From Breviolum minutum Mf 1.05b.01 (Eukaryota > Sar > Dinophyceae > Suessiales > Symbiodiniaceae), in the NCBI GenBank assembly GCA_000507305.1, contig DF239157.1:62001-126000 (forward strand): a stretch of DNA of 64,000 nt. The letters run 5' to 3'. The notes below the pieces were generated by a model. The model was not told the DNA's origin and searched no databases. It saw nothing but the letters and a program-made list of their open reading frames with translations. Position 1 is the stretch's first letter; each line of letters begins with the position of its first letter. Positions 42,003-53,843 of the stretch are shown piece by piece. Both the position numbers and the translations under genes were made by a program.

Positions 42003-42083
42003 GGCCTGAGGTATATGTACCTACATTTGGCCTAGATGACATGGCAAATGTAGGCAAATATGACAGTCCCATGGGTCCTATGA
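42003..42083. mobile_element. Family E element, decayed
   Basis: GTACCTACATTTGG and CAGTCCCATGGGTCCTATG. Confidence 0.6.
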
Positions 42084-42215
42084 ACTACATATATATGAAA
42101 CATCAATTCATGGGAAGATTATTTGAAGACGATTCTAAGACTTCTATGTTTAACTATCTTTTTTGGATGCCTTCACAGTTTTTGTTTAAAATGATCTTGC
42201 AAGATGTGGTTATAT

Positions 42216-42320
42216 ATGGGTGTTTCCTTAAATGGTGGTACCCCCAAAACACCCCAAAATGATCATTTTAGTAGGAAAACCCATAGTTGTTGGGTACCAG
42301 CATTTTAGGAAACCCCCATA
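42216..42320. mobile_element. Family G element
   Basis: ATGGGTGTTTCCTTAAATGG to TTTTAGGAAACCCCCATA. Confidence 0.8.
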
Positions 42321-43046
42321 TAGTATGTTTCAATGTATGTTTGTTGGACTAGAGTTGATGTGTGAGATGTAAACGACCGCTTGTTTTAATTTGTGCGATA
42401 GACACGATGGAACACCGGAGCTCATGAGAAATGTTGGCAGCAGTGTAATTAATAAATCTTGTAACGCACGTACACCCACACAATGTCCATAGTATAGTGT
42501 TACAGCGTAGTATTCGATTCTGGGTGATGTTTTTTGTGACACGAACTATGATGTCACCTGGGAATTCCCTGTAGATCCGCCACCAGAGATCGCAGTTAAC
42601 AGGTGACATTGTTTTAGTGTCGAGCATTCCTGTGCTTTCGCTCCTGCTCCCAGCTAGATTCCAGTTGTCTTAAGAAATTTTTGAATCAACTCCCAGGGAT
42701 CATTCAATGGTACCCATTTTTTGTGGAAAAAAAGGTTGGTATTATTCAGGGATTTCCCCTTTAATTATATTGCATTTGTTTGGGTTGGTGAACAAACAAC
42801 AATGCACATTGTATGGTTATTTTTTTCAGGGATTTCCCCCTTTTAAAAAAGCATTTGTTTGGGTTGGTGTCCTTCATCATGACCCCTTCACTCAACTTCC
42901 ATCCTCCGAGCGCCAGGTCCTTATTCCTCTCTATGAGGCATTGCTCAGCAGAAGATTTGCTGCGTGACCATGCACAAAGAGAGATTGCATTGACGAGAGA
43001 ACCAAAAGAAACAAAAAGCACGTGATGATATTCTGCGAAAAAAGGG

Positions 43047-43172
43047 TACCCTCCATAAAACTAGCAGCAAAAGCTCTGAAAACAAAATAGGCCTCAACAA
43101 CTCAAAAAGGAAATGAATCATTTTCCAACCATTGATTTTCAGGGGCTTTTGCTGTTAGTTTCAGGGAGTTGT
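43047..43172. mobile_element. Family C element
   Basis: TACCCTCCATAAAACTAGCA to TTTGCTGTTAGTTTCAGGGA. Confidence 0.8.
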
Positions 43173-43466
43173 ACGCTCCTGGCAGCAATGTTTAGTGAAT
43201 GGTTGGTTGGGTTGCAGGGTGTATCTCCAAGTGAAGCCTTTTATAGCCGATTCTTGGGATGATAGGCTGCACTACCAGCATCAAGCAGCATGTCAATCAT
43301 GGGTTGAAATGTCACCAGGTCGACTGTTTTGAATCAAACAACTCAGAATTGAAATTTGAGATTTCCCATCAGCAAAGGTTCAAAAGAGAATAGGATTCAG
43401 ATGTCAATGTGTTCATACCTGAATTTGCCGGATATGTGTTTGGATGTGTTTTGCCTTTAGTGGTCT

Positions 43467-43568
43467 ATAGAATCCATGGAACTGTTGTGGTAGATCAACC
43501 ATTATTCATATACAGTAATTAGTAAGTAATGGTAAATAATTATACCATTCGTCCCATGGATCTTATGT
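43467..43568. mobile_element. Family E element
   Basis: TATAGAATCCATGGAACTG to GTCCCATGGATCTTATG. Confidence 0.75.
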
Positions 43569-43581
43569 CAGTACAAGGTGA

Positions 43582-43714
43582 GCCCCTTCCACTTACAAAT
43601 GGAGTGATAACCCCTATAAATGGAACTATAAATGGGTTTTCCTGTGGTCATAAACCTACTTATAGGGGCCCCAATGGCGCCCCATAACTCCATTTATACC
43701 TGGCAGTGGCCCAC
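43582..43714. mobile_element. Family H element
   Basis: CCACTTACAAATGGAGTGAT to CATAACTCCATTTATACCTG. Confidence 0.75.
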
Positions 43715-43886
43715 GTAGTCGGGCAAGTGAAATCTTGCCAAGTGACCGACAGTCTAATCTCCACTATAAGAGGCCATCCCTGTGGTTGCTGATGCTATGG
43801 CCTTCATTGTTTCGGACACCTGGGGGGTTGGTACACAGACTCGAAAAAAAAAGCAGATCTGAAAAGAATAACGGCTAGAAGAGGGG

Positions 43887-43993
43887 TCATTAAATTACCC
43901 ATTTTGGGGGGAATCAAACAATATGCAAATGCATGGTAGTTTTTGGGGAGTTTCCCTTGTAGTAATGTATTGTTTGGGTTGGTAATATAATAA
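43887..43993. mobile_element. Family M element
   Basis: CATTAAATTACCCATTTTGG to GGGTTGGTAATATAATAA. Confidence 0.7.
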
Positions 43994-44096
43994 CGCCTGT
44001 AGAAGCGCCGGCAAAAAAATGATGCGTTCAAAAGAAAGAAATCTCCTTTTATAGGTCCATTCCATGTGGTCAGCTTCTGCAAATATACACTTACAC

Positions 44097-44204
44097 ATAC
44101 CTGGCAATTCTTTGTGACCTTTTTGGGATGGTTAAGTGACCCTTTAACTGATTAAGTGACCTCCAAATATGGAATCAAGAGGTCACTTTGAATCACCTGG
44201 TATG
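44097..44204. mobile_element. Family L element, copy 1
   Basis: TACCTGGCAATTCTTTGTGA through ACTGATTAAGTGACCTCC to ATCACCTGGTATG. Nearly identical to the copy at 45541, which suggests a recent pair. Confidence 0.8.
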
Positions 44205-44354
44205 ATCTATACATGTTAGTTTTCGATCTGTGTCTCAATGCTACTATTGATTTTTAAGTGGTGTTGAGTGGTTGTTTCATCTTGTGATTCACAATCACGG
44301 ATCTTATTTCGTTTCAAATCAGAGCAATAGTAATGTGTGGAGCAATAAAAAAAC

Positions 44355-44453
44355 GAGGTGATGGTTTCACATATTTTTCATGTTCACCCCTGTTTCGGCA
44401 AGATGAACCCAATTTGACTAATATTTTTCAAAGGGGTTGAAACCACCAACTAG
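44355..44453. mobile_element. Family A element
   Basis: GAGGTGATGGTTTCACAT to GGGTTGAAACCACCAACTAG. Confidence 0.85.
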
Positions 44454-45540
44454 AAATACTTGAACGGAAACGGCCCAGTTTCATCCAGTTTCATCCAGTT
44501 TCAACGACGCCATTCAGCCGATGGTTTTTGTATGGAATTCACTGGACCTGAAACTTCTGATTTGGGAATACAAATTGGCAAAAAAAGCTGGTTTCAACTA
44601 TTCCCATAGGATCCATGTGTGGTATATTTGCCTGTAAAGGGGATATGTTGTTTTTTGTTGGCAATTTTGGTCTCTCAAGCACGAATGAAGAGGCTCATGA
44701 TAGATTCGGAATTGTTGATTTTTTGGTCAAACCCATTGCTCTGGAGTTGTCAGATCACTTGCTTTTATTCAAATGGTTCATGAGACGACATGATAAGTTG
44801 AATGTTGCCGTTCGTTCGTTCATGAAAGAACACAATCACACCGTCATACCTAATAACTATATCCAATATGAACTCAACCTTTGTTTGTTGAGTTCAAAAC
44901 TAACCACCCTTGGAGGTTCGAACCCCTCCCACCATTTCCTTCCTCACATCCGCTTGCAGCTATTTTGCGCCGAGGTCGCTGTACCTCTTCAACTCTGGGA
45001 TCATGTGGCCGGAAACCTCGGGTCTTCAGCCAGCGGGCCTTTCCCTATAGGAAGATGGCGAACTTCACGGCTGGTTAGCTTCACATGCCAGCCATCACCC
45101 CATGATTAAAGAAAGGAAAATGAGGACTGAACACCAAACTTCCTAGGGAATTATGGTTATTTATGTTCCAGGGCTCCGGAAAAAATCTTCAGGGGTTTTT
45201 TGTCTTCCAGTCATATCTGTTGAGGTGAAAGGTTTTTTGGGTATGGATTTTGGGGTTCAAATACCTCCAAACCGACCCAAGGTGTTTTGGAAGCCTAGGG
45301 TTTATGTTGAGCAAAAAAAGGTCTTGACTGGGTGGGTGTTTTCATTTTTCGATTTTACGTCGATCCTTGAGGAAATGGTCTAAATATTACGAGCATATTT
45401 ATCAAGTGGAGTTGAGATCATTTTGTGAAAAGGATGAACTTCTTGGAAACACAAGAGACCTTATATTCAGGTTGAGAAAGGAAAAGAGTTGTATCTATAG
45501 TTGATTATATCGAATTGCTTAGATGTACTGGTGCATTTAT

Positions 45541-45649
45541 ATACCTGGCAATTCTTTGTGACCTTTTTGGGATGGTTAAATGACCCTTTAACTGATTAAG
45601 TGACCTCCAAATAGGGGATAAAAAGCTTACTTTTGAATAACCTGGTATG
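45541..45649. mobile_element. Family L element, copy 2
   Basis: Matches 44097-44204 closely over about 80 bp from TACCTGGCAATTC; then differs by a small substitution before the CACTTTTGAA-like end. Confidence 0.8.
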
Positions 45650-46102
45650 TGTACATGCATATTTATATACACATATATTATATATATACACGTATTAAGG
45701 TACCTGGTCCGAGCAAATACTTCACTGATTCACGATGTCCAAGTCACTTTCAAAGGTAGGGAACATTGAGCGACATGTGCTATTCAAATGTATGTTTGTC
45801 GTCTAGATGCTACAATTATTATGATGTAGTTTTCCTACACTAGCTCAATAGTAACCACATGTTTTGGGAAATGTAGGTATACGTGGAGCAATTGGCTATA
45901 TATTTATATTGAAATTAGATACTTACACAACTGTGGGATGTATATTTAGAGGCTTATATACCTTAAGGTCAAAATAGGTGGCACAGATACCGAAAGGTAG
46001 GGTAGTAAAGGGTCCGTATAAGCCAATACGTAGACACCTGTGCTGGCTGTACCAACTTCAACTCCAAGTTGGGAACTTTCATTTTCCGCCCATCACTTGG
46101 AG

Positions 46103-46194
46103 GGGCCGGGGCCGGACCTCCGTTTGCATCCAAAAAATCTCCACCTAAGGTGGGCAAGAACGGTACCGAAGCGAATGCCACCGCAGTGGTGCAG
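46103..46194 (+). CDS. Candidate exon, unidentified gene
   Basis: A GC-richer block reading AGAGPPFASKKSPPKVGK then NGTEANATAVVQ, with an AG|G start and a GT donor (GTCCGA). A frame is also open on the minus strand, so coding here rests on composition and splice rules only. Confidence 0.35.
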
Positions 46195-46403
46195 GTCCGA
46201 AGTTGTTGGGGTGGAATCTGCCAGTCCTGGGCCCAACAAAATGTGAAAAAGTTCGGCCCGGTTGATGTCATGTACAGGGGGATGAAATGTTACGTTGCCT
46301 TATATCTTGGGTAGTATGAAATTCACCCTCATTTGGGAAGTCCCCTTGTCACCAGAATGTCATCGGATATAGTTTGATGACTGAATAGAGTTGATTTGCA
46401 AGG

Positions 46404-46533
46404 CGGGCTTCTACCAGTTATAAATGGAGTTCTAACCCCTATAAAATGGCTTTGTAGATGGACAACTGGGGTTATGTCACCCCTCTAAGTAGAGTTATAG
46501 CCTTACGTATTCCTGGTAGAGTCTCACCCTTGT
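46404..46533. mobile_element. Family H element
   Basis: CTACCAGTTATAAATGGAGT to CTGGTAGAGTCTCACCC; ends about 12 bases before a candidate exon at 46546. Confidence 0.7.
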
Positions 46534-46545
46534 AACGACCACCAG

Positions 46546-46599
46546 GCCTGTTTGGATGCACTGGGCGATGATACTCAACAGCCGCCTCCAGAATGCTTG
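46546..46599 (+). CDS. Candidate exon, unidentified gene
   Basis: ACLDALGDDTQQPPPECL in phase 0 after accag|G, with a GC donor (GCATGT). It follows the previous candidate in compatible phase. No family recognised. Confidence 0.4.
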
Positions 46600-47065
46600 G
46601 CATGTGTGACGCAGGCGCGATGTGGGTAGAAAACGATGGGATGGTAGGAGGGTTTTCATGATGCGATCGATTTCGATGTGCCTTTTTCATGATTTACGTC
46701 CGTGACTGAAGTATGACAATGGTTTATATTTTATTGATGACTGATTGATGACTGTTTGTTGCTAGTTTCTGGGTAAATTCCATGCGGGAATGTTGGTCAC
46801 AAATGACCTGGCAGACGAGATTTTCATCCACCGTTGCTTGTTGTGAGTTCCCATTTCATTCACATGTTACACATGTTTGTTTAAATGAGGGATGACTGTA
46901 GAATATCAGATTTGCTACTACATTCAAACTTATATAGTAGTTATATATTATGGTTCTATATTTTCATTGCACTAGGTAGCCCAAGACATGTGATTTCCTG
47001 ACCTCGCAATGTATGGGATGGATAAGTATCAGTGGATCACTACCAAAGGAATGTAGGTATCCTCA

Positions 47066-47110
<45 letters not shown>

Positions 47111-47140
47111 CGTTGCCGTTGTCGTTGTCGTTGTTGTTGT
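47066..47140. repeat. (TTG)n simple repeat
   Basis: About 15 TTG units, then TCG/TTG variants. Confidence 0.95.
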
Positions 47141-47285
47141 TCTTGCTGGTGTGGTTGCTGTTGGCTGTTGATGTGGTTGCCGCTTCCAGGTCTTAGCCAG
47201 CCTACTACACCGACGGCAGCAGGTCTGATACTGAAATTGATCAAATGTATGGAATCTGATTCTGAAATTCAATTGAGAAATGATA

Positions 47286-47437
47286 GAAAACCCTGGTGGT
47301 TTAGGATGGTTTAGGGATGTTTACGGTATATAAGGGATTATACTATCCAGTTAAATAGGGATTATAATAAGCCATCATAAGGATCCCTGTGAAACAACCA
47401 GTATAGTGGAAAACAGGACGTTTTTTTTTGTGGCTCA
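47286..47437. mobile_element. Family F element
   Basis: TATACTATCCAGTTAAATAG, AAACAACCAGTATAGTGG and TTTTTTTTGTGGCTCAA. Confidence 0.8.
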
Positions 47438-47455
47438 ATTCTATTAAGCATTGTT

Positions 47456-47580
47456 ATTAATGGAGTTATAACCCCTGTCATAAGTAGGGTTATAACCCCA
47501 GCTAAACCCATTTTTGAGGCCATGTGCGGGGGCCCCATAACTCCATTTATAACAAGTAAGTGGGGGCCCGCCTTGTGAGG
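47456..47580. mobile_element. Family H element
   Basis: TTAATGGAGTTATAACCCC to CATAACTCCATTTATAACA. Confidence 0.75.
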
Positions 47581-47835
47581 TGGAAGGGTCATTTTCGTTC
47601 GGGATTTTTGTTGATGGAAATCCTTCCACAATGCAACATGACTTGACCTGAATCTTCTGGCAAACTGGCAAACTGGAAAAGTCTACAAGCCGCCGTTTGT
47701 GTTGCATTAATCATTGCATTTCTGCCATGGGAATTTATCTTAGACAAAGATGTAAAAACACCAGAGTTGGTAGATTCGATTCCAATTTTCAACCATCAAA
47801 AAAAACATACAAAAAAAACAGGTGGCTTACTAATA

Positions 47836-47945
47836 CTAGTTGGTGGTTTCAAATATTTTTTATTTTCACCCTTACCTGGGGAAATGAATCCCATTTGAAT
47901 TTTGACTAATATGTTTCAAATGGGTTGGTTCAAACCACCAACTAG
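47836..47945. mobile_element. Family A element
   Basis: CTAGTTGGTGGTTTCAAAT to TCAAACCACCAACTAG. Confidence 0.85.
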
Positions 47946-48039
47946 CTGATGACCTTTCTTCGCTACAAGTACAGGGCCCCCGGATCCAAGATGGTCCAAG
48001 TACCGTGGAAAATTTTTGAGCTATGGACCTATGCCTCAG

Positions 48040-48098
48040 GTTGCGTTGGCTGTGGGTACCAATGGTGCACAGTCGTTGTTGAAAAAACTTCGCACCTG
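48040..48098 (+). CDS. Candidate exon, unidentified gene
   Basis: VALAVGTNGAQSLLKKLRT, starting after cctcag|G and ending in phase 2 before GTAGGG. The next candidate at 49035 also needs phase 2. Confidence 0.5.
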
Positions 48099-49034
48099 GT
48101 AGGGATTCTCAGCAAGGGTGCGGACGCGTCTCTGGGGGGTTTATTATTGGCTGGAAAGACATGTCAAGAATTTTCATTGCCTGGAAATTTCCGTACGATT
48201 TTTTTTGGTGAACAAAATAAAGAGGTTGTTTTGGTTGGTGATGTTTTACACTCGTTCTTGTTTTCATTTTGATGTGTCCGGGAAATTTGAAGGTCCTTTC
48301 GAGTTGCTGTTCCCTATTGTAGGGGGTTTTCCTGTCTCACCGGAGACTAGAAAAATAAGCCTGTTGGTTGTCCTACTAAAAAATGGACCATTTCCATCCA
48401 TCTCAAGGTTCCAGGATACTCAGATACACCCAATGCGAAGAATTTACAACAAATCCTGGTAATTTAAGGGTACCCTAATAGTGCCACCCCTTATCCCAGG
48501 AAATACGACCTTATGAAGGGACTATCGACTAAGCATCATCCCCTAATAGTCCCTTAAGAAATAAGAATCCTTAAGAGGACTTTTTTTCTTCGGGGGTTGG
48601 GGTGATGTTTCAGAAATGTTCAAATCATCAGGTGATTACCGCTTTGGATCCGTAAAACTGAGACGGTCAGTTGGATCCTGGGATAAAACTTCTCCAACCT
48701 TGATTGGGGTTTCCATGAGGATGTGTTGGAATATCACACCCAATAATATCCTTTCATTTCCTGGTAGGTTGGACTCAAATCCGGAAAAACCACATCGGAT
48801 CTATTAAGCCACAGAAGCGGGATTCAATGGGAGGGGATCTGTTAAAAAAGGTGTTTGAGGGAATGCTTCCTAGATCCGAAATGGTGCAGGCAGTGAGATG
48901 TTAGAGGAGAAGTGATTCAAACTCCAGTTGTTCGGTCTTTATACAGCAAATGAAAAACTACCAAACCATACTGGGGTTACAATAACACGCTACAAGGGCC
49001 CTTAGTTTGAGCCAGTATGTAGTTTTGGGCTGAG

Positions 49035-49071
49035 GTGCTTGGCCAGTATCGACTTTGAAAAGTCAGCCAAG
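49035..49071 (+). CDS. Candidate exon, unidentified gene
   Basis: CLASIDFEKSAK after ctgag|G; joins the previous block as Arg-Thr-Trp-Cys. A GT donor at 49072 gives phase 0. The frame stays open to 49092 and beyond, so the end is uncertain. Confidence 0.45.
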
Positions 49072-49098
49072 GTCATTCAGCAAAATGGGTTGATTGGA

Positions 49099-49204
49099 TC
49101 TGTTGATGGAAGAATTACGGCTGACCAGTTGAGGTCGGTAGTTTATCCCATAGTTTTTAGGACCATCCCAGGTGGTTGTTTGGGATTTCTGAACCATCAA
49201 CAGT
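49099..49204. mobile_element. Family D element
   Basis: Ends CTGTTGATGGAAGAA and TTCTGAACCATCAACAG; begins about 28 nt after a candidate exon end at 49071. Confidence 0.8.
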
Positions 49205-49515
49205 TGCATGGCTTTCTTTCTTGGCTTTTGATGGCTTACGGGGGGTGTTTGTTTCCGAGGTATGTAGTAGTAGGTAGCATATCGGTAGTAATGTATCTAA
49301 TATAAGATAAATAAACCACTAGAAGGAATATGGTATTTTGAAGATTGCTGGAAAAGCGAGTTACCAGCCGTTTGACTCTTTCAACATGTGACTCACTTGA
49401 TGACTTTTGAAAGCAACCATGTGGAATACTGCTTACTAGAACTTGGCAGACATGACTTGTATTTCAAGGGAATTTGAGATTAAGACAGGTTTGGTTTTCT
49501 TTTTCTAACATCTAT

Positions 49516-49790
49516 CATACATACATACATACATACATACATACATACATACATACATACATACATACATACATACATACATACATACATACATACATAC
49601 ATACATACATACATACATACATACATACATACATACATACATACATACATACATACANCATTACATGACATACATGACATACATGACCTACATACGTACA
49701 TACGTACATACGTACATACGTACATACGTACATACATACATACATACATACATACATACATACATACATACATACATACATACATACATG
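49516..49790. repeat. (CATA)n array with CGTA variants and one N
   Basis: About 35 CATA units to 49657, an undetermined base at 49658, a short ACATGAC variant block, alternating CATACGTA units, then pure CATA again. The true length is probably not reliable. Confidence 0.95.
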
Positions 49791-49967
49791 TACGTATGTA
49801 TATATAAATATTTACATTTAAATATTTGCATACAATCATACATGTATGTTTAGAAGTATGTCCATGGGTTGTCAATCGGTGAGGAATCTCTGATTGTCAG
49901 TGAAAGATGGAATTCCATGTTTTTTTGTACATCCATAAGGATCCCTAAGGATGTCCTAAGGATCCAG

Positions 49968-50088
49968 GATTTCTCCTGTAATCGTGCCGTGGCACGTCTT
50001 CAGGAGCGAGGCTATCGTTTGCTACATGCCAGTGGCAATGCTCCAGTGCCACCAGGTGTGACTCCGAATGGTTTACGGCTTGGTCAAG
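49968..50088 (+). CDS. Candidate exon, unidentified gene
   Basis: DFSCNRAVARLQERGYRLLH followed by a Pro/Gly-rich NAPVPPGVTPNG stretch: the best coding-like block in this region. Acceptor tccag|G; ends in phase 1 at a GC donor (GCTGAT), matching the next candidate. I do not recognise the family. Confidence 0.6.
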
Positions 50089-50228
50089 GCTGATTCGCAA
50101 TGGAAGAAATAAATTCTGGGAGAAAAAAAACAGTTGTGGGTGAAATTTACTGATTGAGCTATCGCAGCTATAGTTATGATACCAGTTTGTCAAGAACTTG
50201 AATTGATTAAAGAACCTTCTTCTTTATC

Positions 50229-50230
50229 AT

Positions 50231-50263
<33 letters not shown>
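50229..50263. repeat. (CAT)n simple repeat
   Basis: About 11 ATC/CAT units. Confidence 0.9.
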
Positions 50264-50339
50264 TTGCATGTGACAAATGTGTACATTTTTTTAATTTGAG
50301 TCCATAACATGCCTTATCCGTTTGCCATAAATATCTCAG

Positions 50340-50404
50340 GTGTTGGAGAACCCCTCTTGGCACCACCTACGTGGTTAACTCCTGTGATGGTTGGGGTGAC
50401 CACA
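50340..50404 (+). CDS. Candidate exon, unidentified gene
   Basis: VGEPLLAPPTWLTPVMVGV in the phase required by the previous exon, after ctcag|G. The end is set at a GA donor (GAGGAA); other donors lie within 20 bases. Confidence 0.5.
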
Positions 50405-50632
50405 GAGGAAGGGTGTGTCGATGTGTCGGCGACATCTCTCCCAAACTGCCCCCACTTTTTTCCAGGGGCGATATATGTTGAGCTTTAGGCTTAGGGGTTA
50501 AATCTTCCAAGTTTCTTACGGGGTTGATGAATATGAGTTGGATGTTTGTACTGATCGGAATCTATATCTATAGTGATATGTATGTATGGATAGCAGGATA
50601 GCAGATACATAACAAATAAATTATACTACAAG

Positions 50633-50707
50633 GGGAAACACCCACAGAATCCAGCTCATGATTTGCGTGTGCGTTCCGCTATGTTCCAGTCCTTGAAATT
50701 GACAATA
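50633..50707 (+). CDS. Candidate exon, unidentified gene
   Basis: GKHPQNPAHDLRVRSAMF then QSLKLTI. Acceptor acaag|G and GA donor GAAACTC, like several beta-adaptin donors. Confidence 0.45.
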
Positions 50708-51625
50708 GAAACTCATAGTGATTGGTAAGTAATGACAACCTTTTTTCAACGACCCCTCTCTAGGGGTTTTCTTTGTTTCATGAAATAGTATCTTTTTAGA
50801 TTTAGACTACAATCCATGATGAAAACCATGATGTTCCTTCACTGATATTCCTCTATGATCTATTATGGTACTTGCCTTTTTTTATCATGATGTTAGATGT
50901 TCCTTTAAACATCTCGTTACAGTTCCCTTCAAGTTATACCAAAGACTTATGGTCACCTCTGCAATGAACGACTTCTTTGAAGCGTCAGGGATTCGTGCAT
51001 GTGTTCGTCAAAAAAACCATCGACAAACCGTTGGAATAGGGAGTGTCACTTTGACATGGGTAGGATATTAGTTATATTGTACACTTCCTACACTTCAAGT
51101 TAATCAATACTATGAATGCAAGGGGAATGCTATGATGAGTTTTATGGTTGCCAAGAAGTATATATAGTGGATATTTGGATATTTGATGGGTATTCCTGCC
51201 AGACACCTTAGGTACGTACCGGGTACCGAAGGGGTATCCACATATAGAACTTTTTTGATCTGACCATTTGGTGACCTGAATGGTGAAAATCTTCGTCTCA
51301 AGAAACCGAGCTGTTAAACTGCGGGGAGTAGTGTTTTTGGGACCTTTTAGATCATTTCATTTTGAACAGGGACAATTATAATATGACCAACCCAATGATG
51401 TGTGTGTGTGATGATTAGAACCTATTGAAACAACAAGTAAATGGCAAGTAAATGACACTGCACTATTAATTGGAATACAGAATTCCCATACATTTGCAGT
51501 TTTTGATCCCCCCAAAAAGAAACTATGGATGTTTCATGATCGTACTGCGAACCCGGTCAACTGGTCAAATACTGAGGTTTGTGTCCATCAGCTACTCTCA
51601 AAGGTGGATCGAATTGAGAAACATG

Positions 51626-51795
51626 TGAGCAATGAAAAATGGGCCCCTGGTGGTTGTTTAGGGGATATAGGGGATGAAATACTAGCAGTTATATAGATGT
51701 TATATAGGGATTATATATGATAATACAATAAACCATGGTAAGGATCCGTATTAAACAACCACGATTTCATGGAAAGTAAGAGGGTTTATTTTGTG
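51626..51795. mobile_element. Family F element
   Basis: GAGCAATGAAAAATGGGCCC head; contains a short TTATATAG duplication; tail decayed. Confidence 0.75.
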
Positions 51796-52590
51796 TTAAG
51801 CGGGGCGCATATGTTTTAATGGTATATAGTCATCTATAGTCAAGTCTGAAGTTATCAAATGCAGCTGGACAAACATGGAAAGAATTCCCGCAAAAGAAAC
51901 AACATCATCAAATATGCATATTTATATGTATATGTACGCATAATATGTACGAAACTCCAATTCTTTTTGACCATTGATCTTTGATTGATGAATATTTTGG
52001 TGCTTTCTGTATTGGATTGCTTTACTTTGATTTTTGAATTGCTTCCTTTGAATGTTCTTGATGTTTGACAAGTTCCAAACTTTTGTGCCGAAGGAATGTA
52101 CAGATGGAGGCATCTCCACCGGGAAAGACATCAAAAAGTGGGGCTTCATCAAGTTTTGCCCTAAAAATCCGATTTTTGCCTCAAAAATGGTTGAGGACCT
52201 GAAGCACCCCTGCTAGACTAGACAGGTTCATTCACTCTTCCATTGATCCGAGTCCTTGAGGATTCTTAGGGTGATTATGTTTTTTCGTTGGGTTCTTTCT
52301 GTCGACAGAAAAACAATTTTCGACCAGACCCCGGCCCCAAACCACTTAATGAACAAAAACCGGCCCTTCAGATTTATGTCATACGGGTCACGACCTCTCA
52401 ATTTATCACATCTACATCATCTACCCAAATTATAACAACTTCTCACGATTGAACCCTCCAAACAGCACTGAATTAAGGGAAATTTTCATTGATTTTAGTT
52501 CAATTATCCCATTACCCCACCTTACCTGCCTGATTTTGAGTATTTCGGTCCCTTCTTAAATACATTTTCTCGGTGAAATCTCCCTCACAG

Positions 52591-52647
52591 GCCGAGCTAG
52601 TGAAGTTGCGAGAAGGTGGACAGGCAGCGGAAGAGGGAACTGTTGGT
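52591..52647 (+). CDS. Candidate exon, unidentified gene
   Basis: AELVKLREGGQAAEEGTVG, helix-like, after cacag|G; GA donor GAACGA chosen for phase 0. Open frame continues to 52704. Confidence 0.5.
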
Positions 52648-53656
52648 GAACGAAGGATATCCCCGGTTGGACCCCGACCAATGGAAGGGTTAATGAACCT
52701 GTAGGGGTTCGGGTCCTTAAAATGACGCCATGTTTGAGGGGGAAATCGGATTCTTAGGGTACCATAGACATCCAGTCATACCGTATACCTCCTGAGGTGA
52801 AGTCACGGTGTTTGATTGGGGTCCAAGGGTCCAAACCTCGAACTTCAGGAGGTGGCCCTGGATGTCTAGGGTTTGTTGAACACAAGCAATGTAGGATAGA
52901 AAGACAAATGTTATATATATATATAAGCATCTCATGGATCATCCCAATATGCTCCAATTCCTTCTGCAGTTTTGGAGTGGGTTTTCGGAGCCTCAACACC
53001 TTCTCATAGAGCACTAGGGCATGGCAGTTTTCTGTTGAAATACATTTACATTTCCAAGAGTTATTGGTTGATTTCTGGATGCATGGACTGGCAGTTTTCA
53101 TCTTTTCGGTCAATACTTGCTTGGGATTATTCTTGTCCAAATGGTTCCCTAAAACATGTGCTACCTTTTTCAAGCGAAACATGACAGGTGAGTGGTGTGT
53201 GAAAACGAAAGAAAAAATGCGACCTCCAATTACCTCAAAACATTGAAGTCTTATGATTTTACCAGTCTTTCATATCTTTCCATGACCAAACCGACTGGGT
53301 TTCCAGGAAGCATGAACAAAATTCCCTTCGAATAATCGCAGTTCACCGATGGAAACACCATGTTTGAAACCAACCATTTGGTGCAAAGGTTAGACATCAC
53401 GAAACAAAAAGAAACAGCCAAGTCTTTTTAAAGATGTTGGGCCTCCTTCTTTGAGATAAATTAAATAACAAAACAGAAGTTTAATCCATCCAATCAAATG
53501 GATGCTATTTTTTGACTCACATTTACCCTATGAATTGATGTTTGTTTCCATTTTTTGGGACCATCTTTTTTTGGCTTGAAGCCACCGGGGTTGGGTTTTT
53601 CCTTTTCCCTCACCTTCCATCAGTTGAAGTCGATTCCCAACATCCGATGTTGGAAG

Positions 53657-53686
53657 GCTTTAGATGCTGAGATTCAACAACTCTGG
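53657..53686 (+). CDS. Candidate exon, unidentified gene
   Basis: ALDAEIQQLW, a 30-nt block between ggaag|G and a GT donor (GTACGG), phase 0 on both sides. Confidence 0.4.
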
Positions 53687-53756
53687 GTACGGGTTGCCCT
53701 TTGCGCTTGCCCAACAAAAACCACAGGATGTAAAACGGAGAACACGTGGTGCCAAG

Positions 53757-53843
53757 CTAGGTGGTGGTTTCAAATATTTTTTTATTGGAAATGATCCCAT
53801 TTGACGAATATTTTTCAGATGGGTTGGTTCAACCACCAACTAG
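53757..53843. mobile_element. Family A element, short form
   Basis: Both CTAG ends intact; lacks about 15 bp of the usual middle. Confidence 0.85.

Larger units (their letters stand above)
40903..46102. other. Repeat-rich spacer downstream of beta-adaptin
   Basis: No exon passed the protein or phase tests. It contains elements of families A, C, D, E, G, H, L and M. An open stretch at 42931-43024 and one at 44925-45020 look weakly coding but have no confirmed partners. Confidence 0.6.

Noticed and set aside
44905-44945. T-loop-like GGTTCGAACCCC that could be the 3' part of a tRNA
   Set aside because: No matching acceptor strand, D-arm or anticodon stem could be found in the 70 bases upstream.
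44965-45075. LQLWDHVAG reminiscent of the Rab GTPase WDxAG switch motif
   Set aside because: It has one extra residue in the motif, and no P-loop or NKxD-bearing exon was found nearby on the + strand.
49474-49875. Open frames across the CATA array
   Set aside because: A tetranucleotide repeat without stops gives open frames on both strands; no coding signal otherwise.
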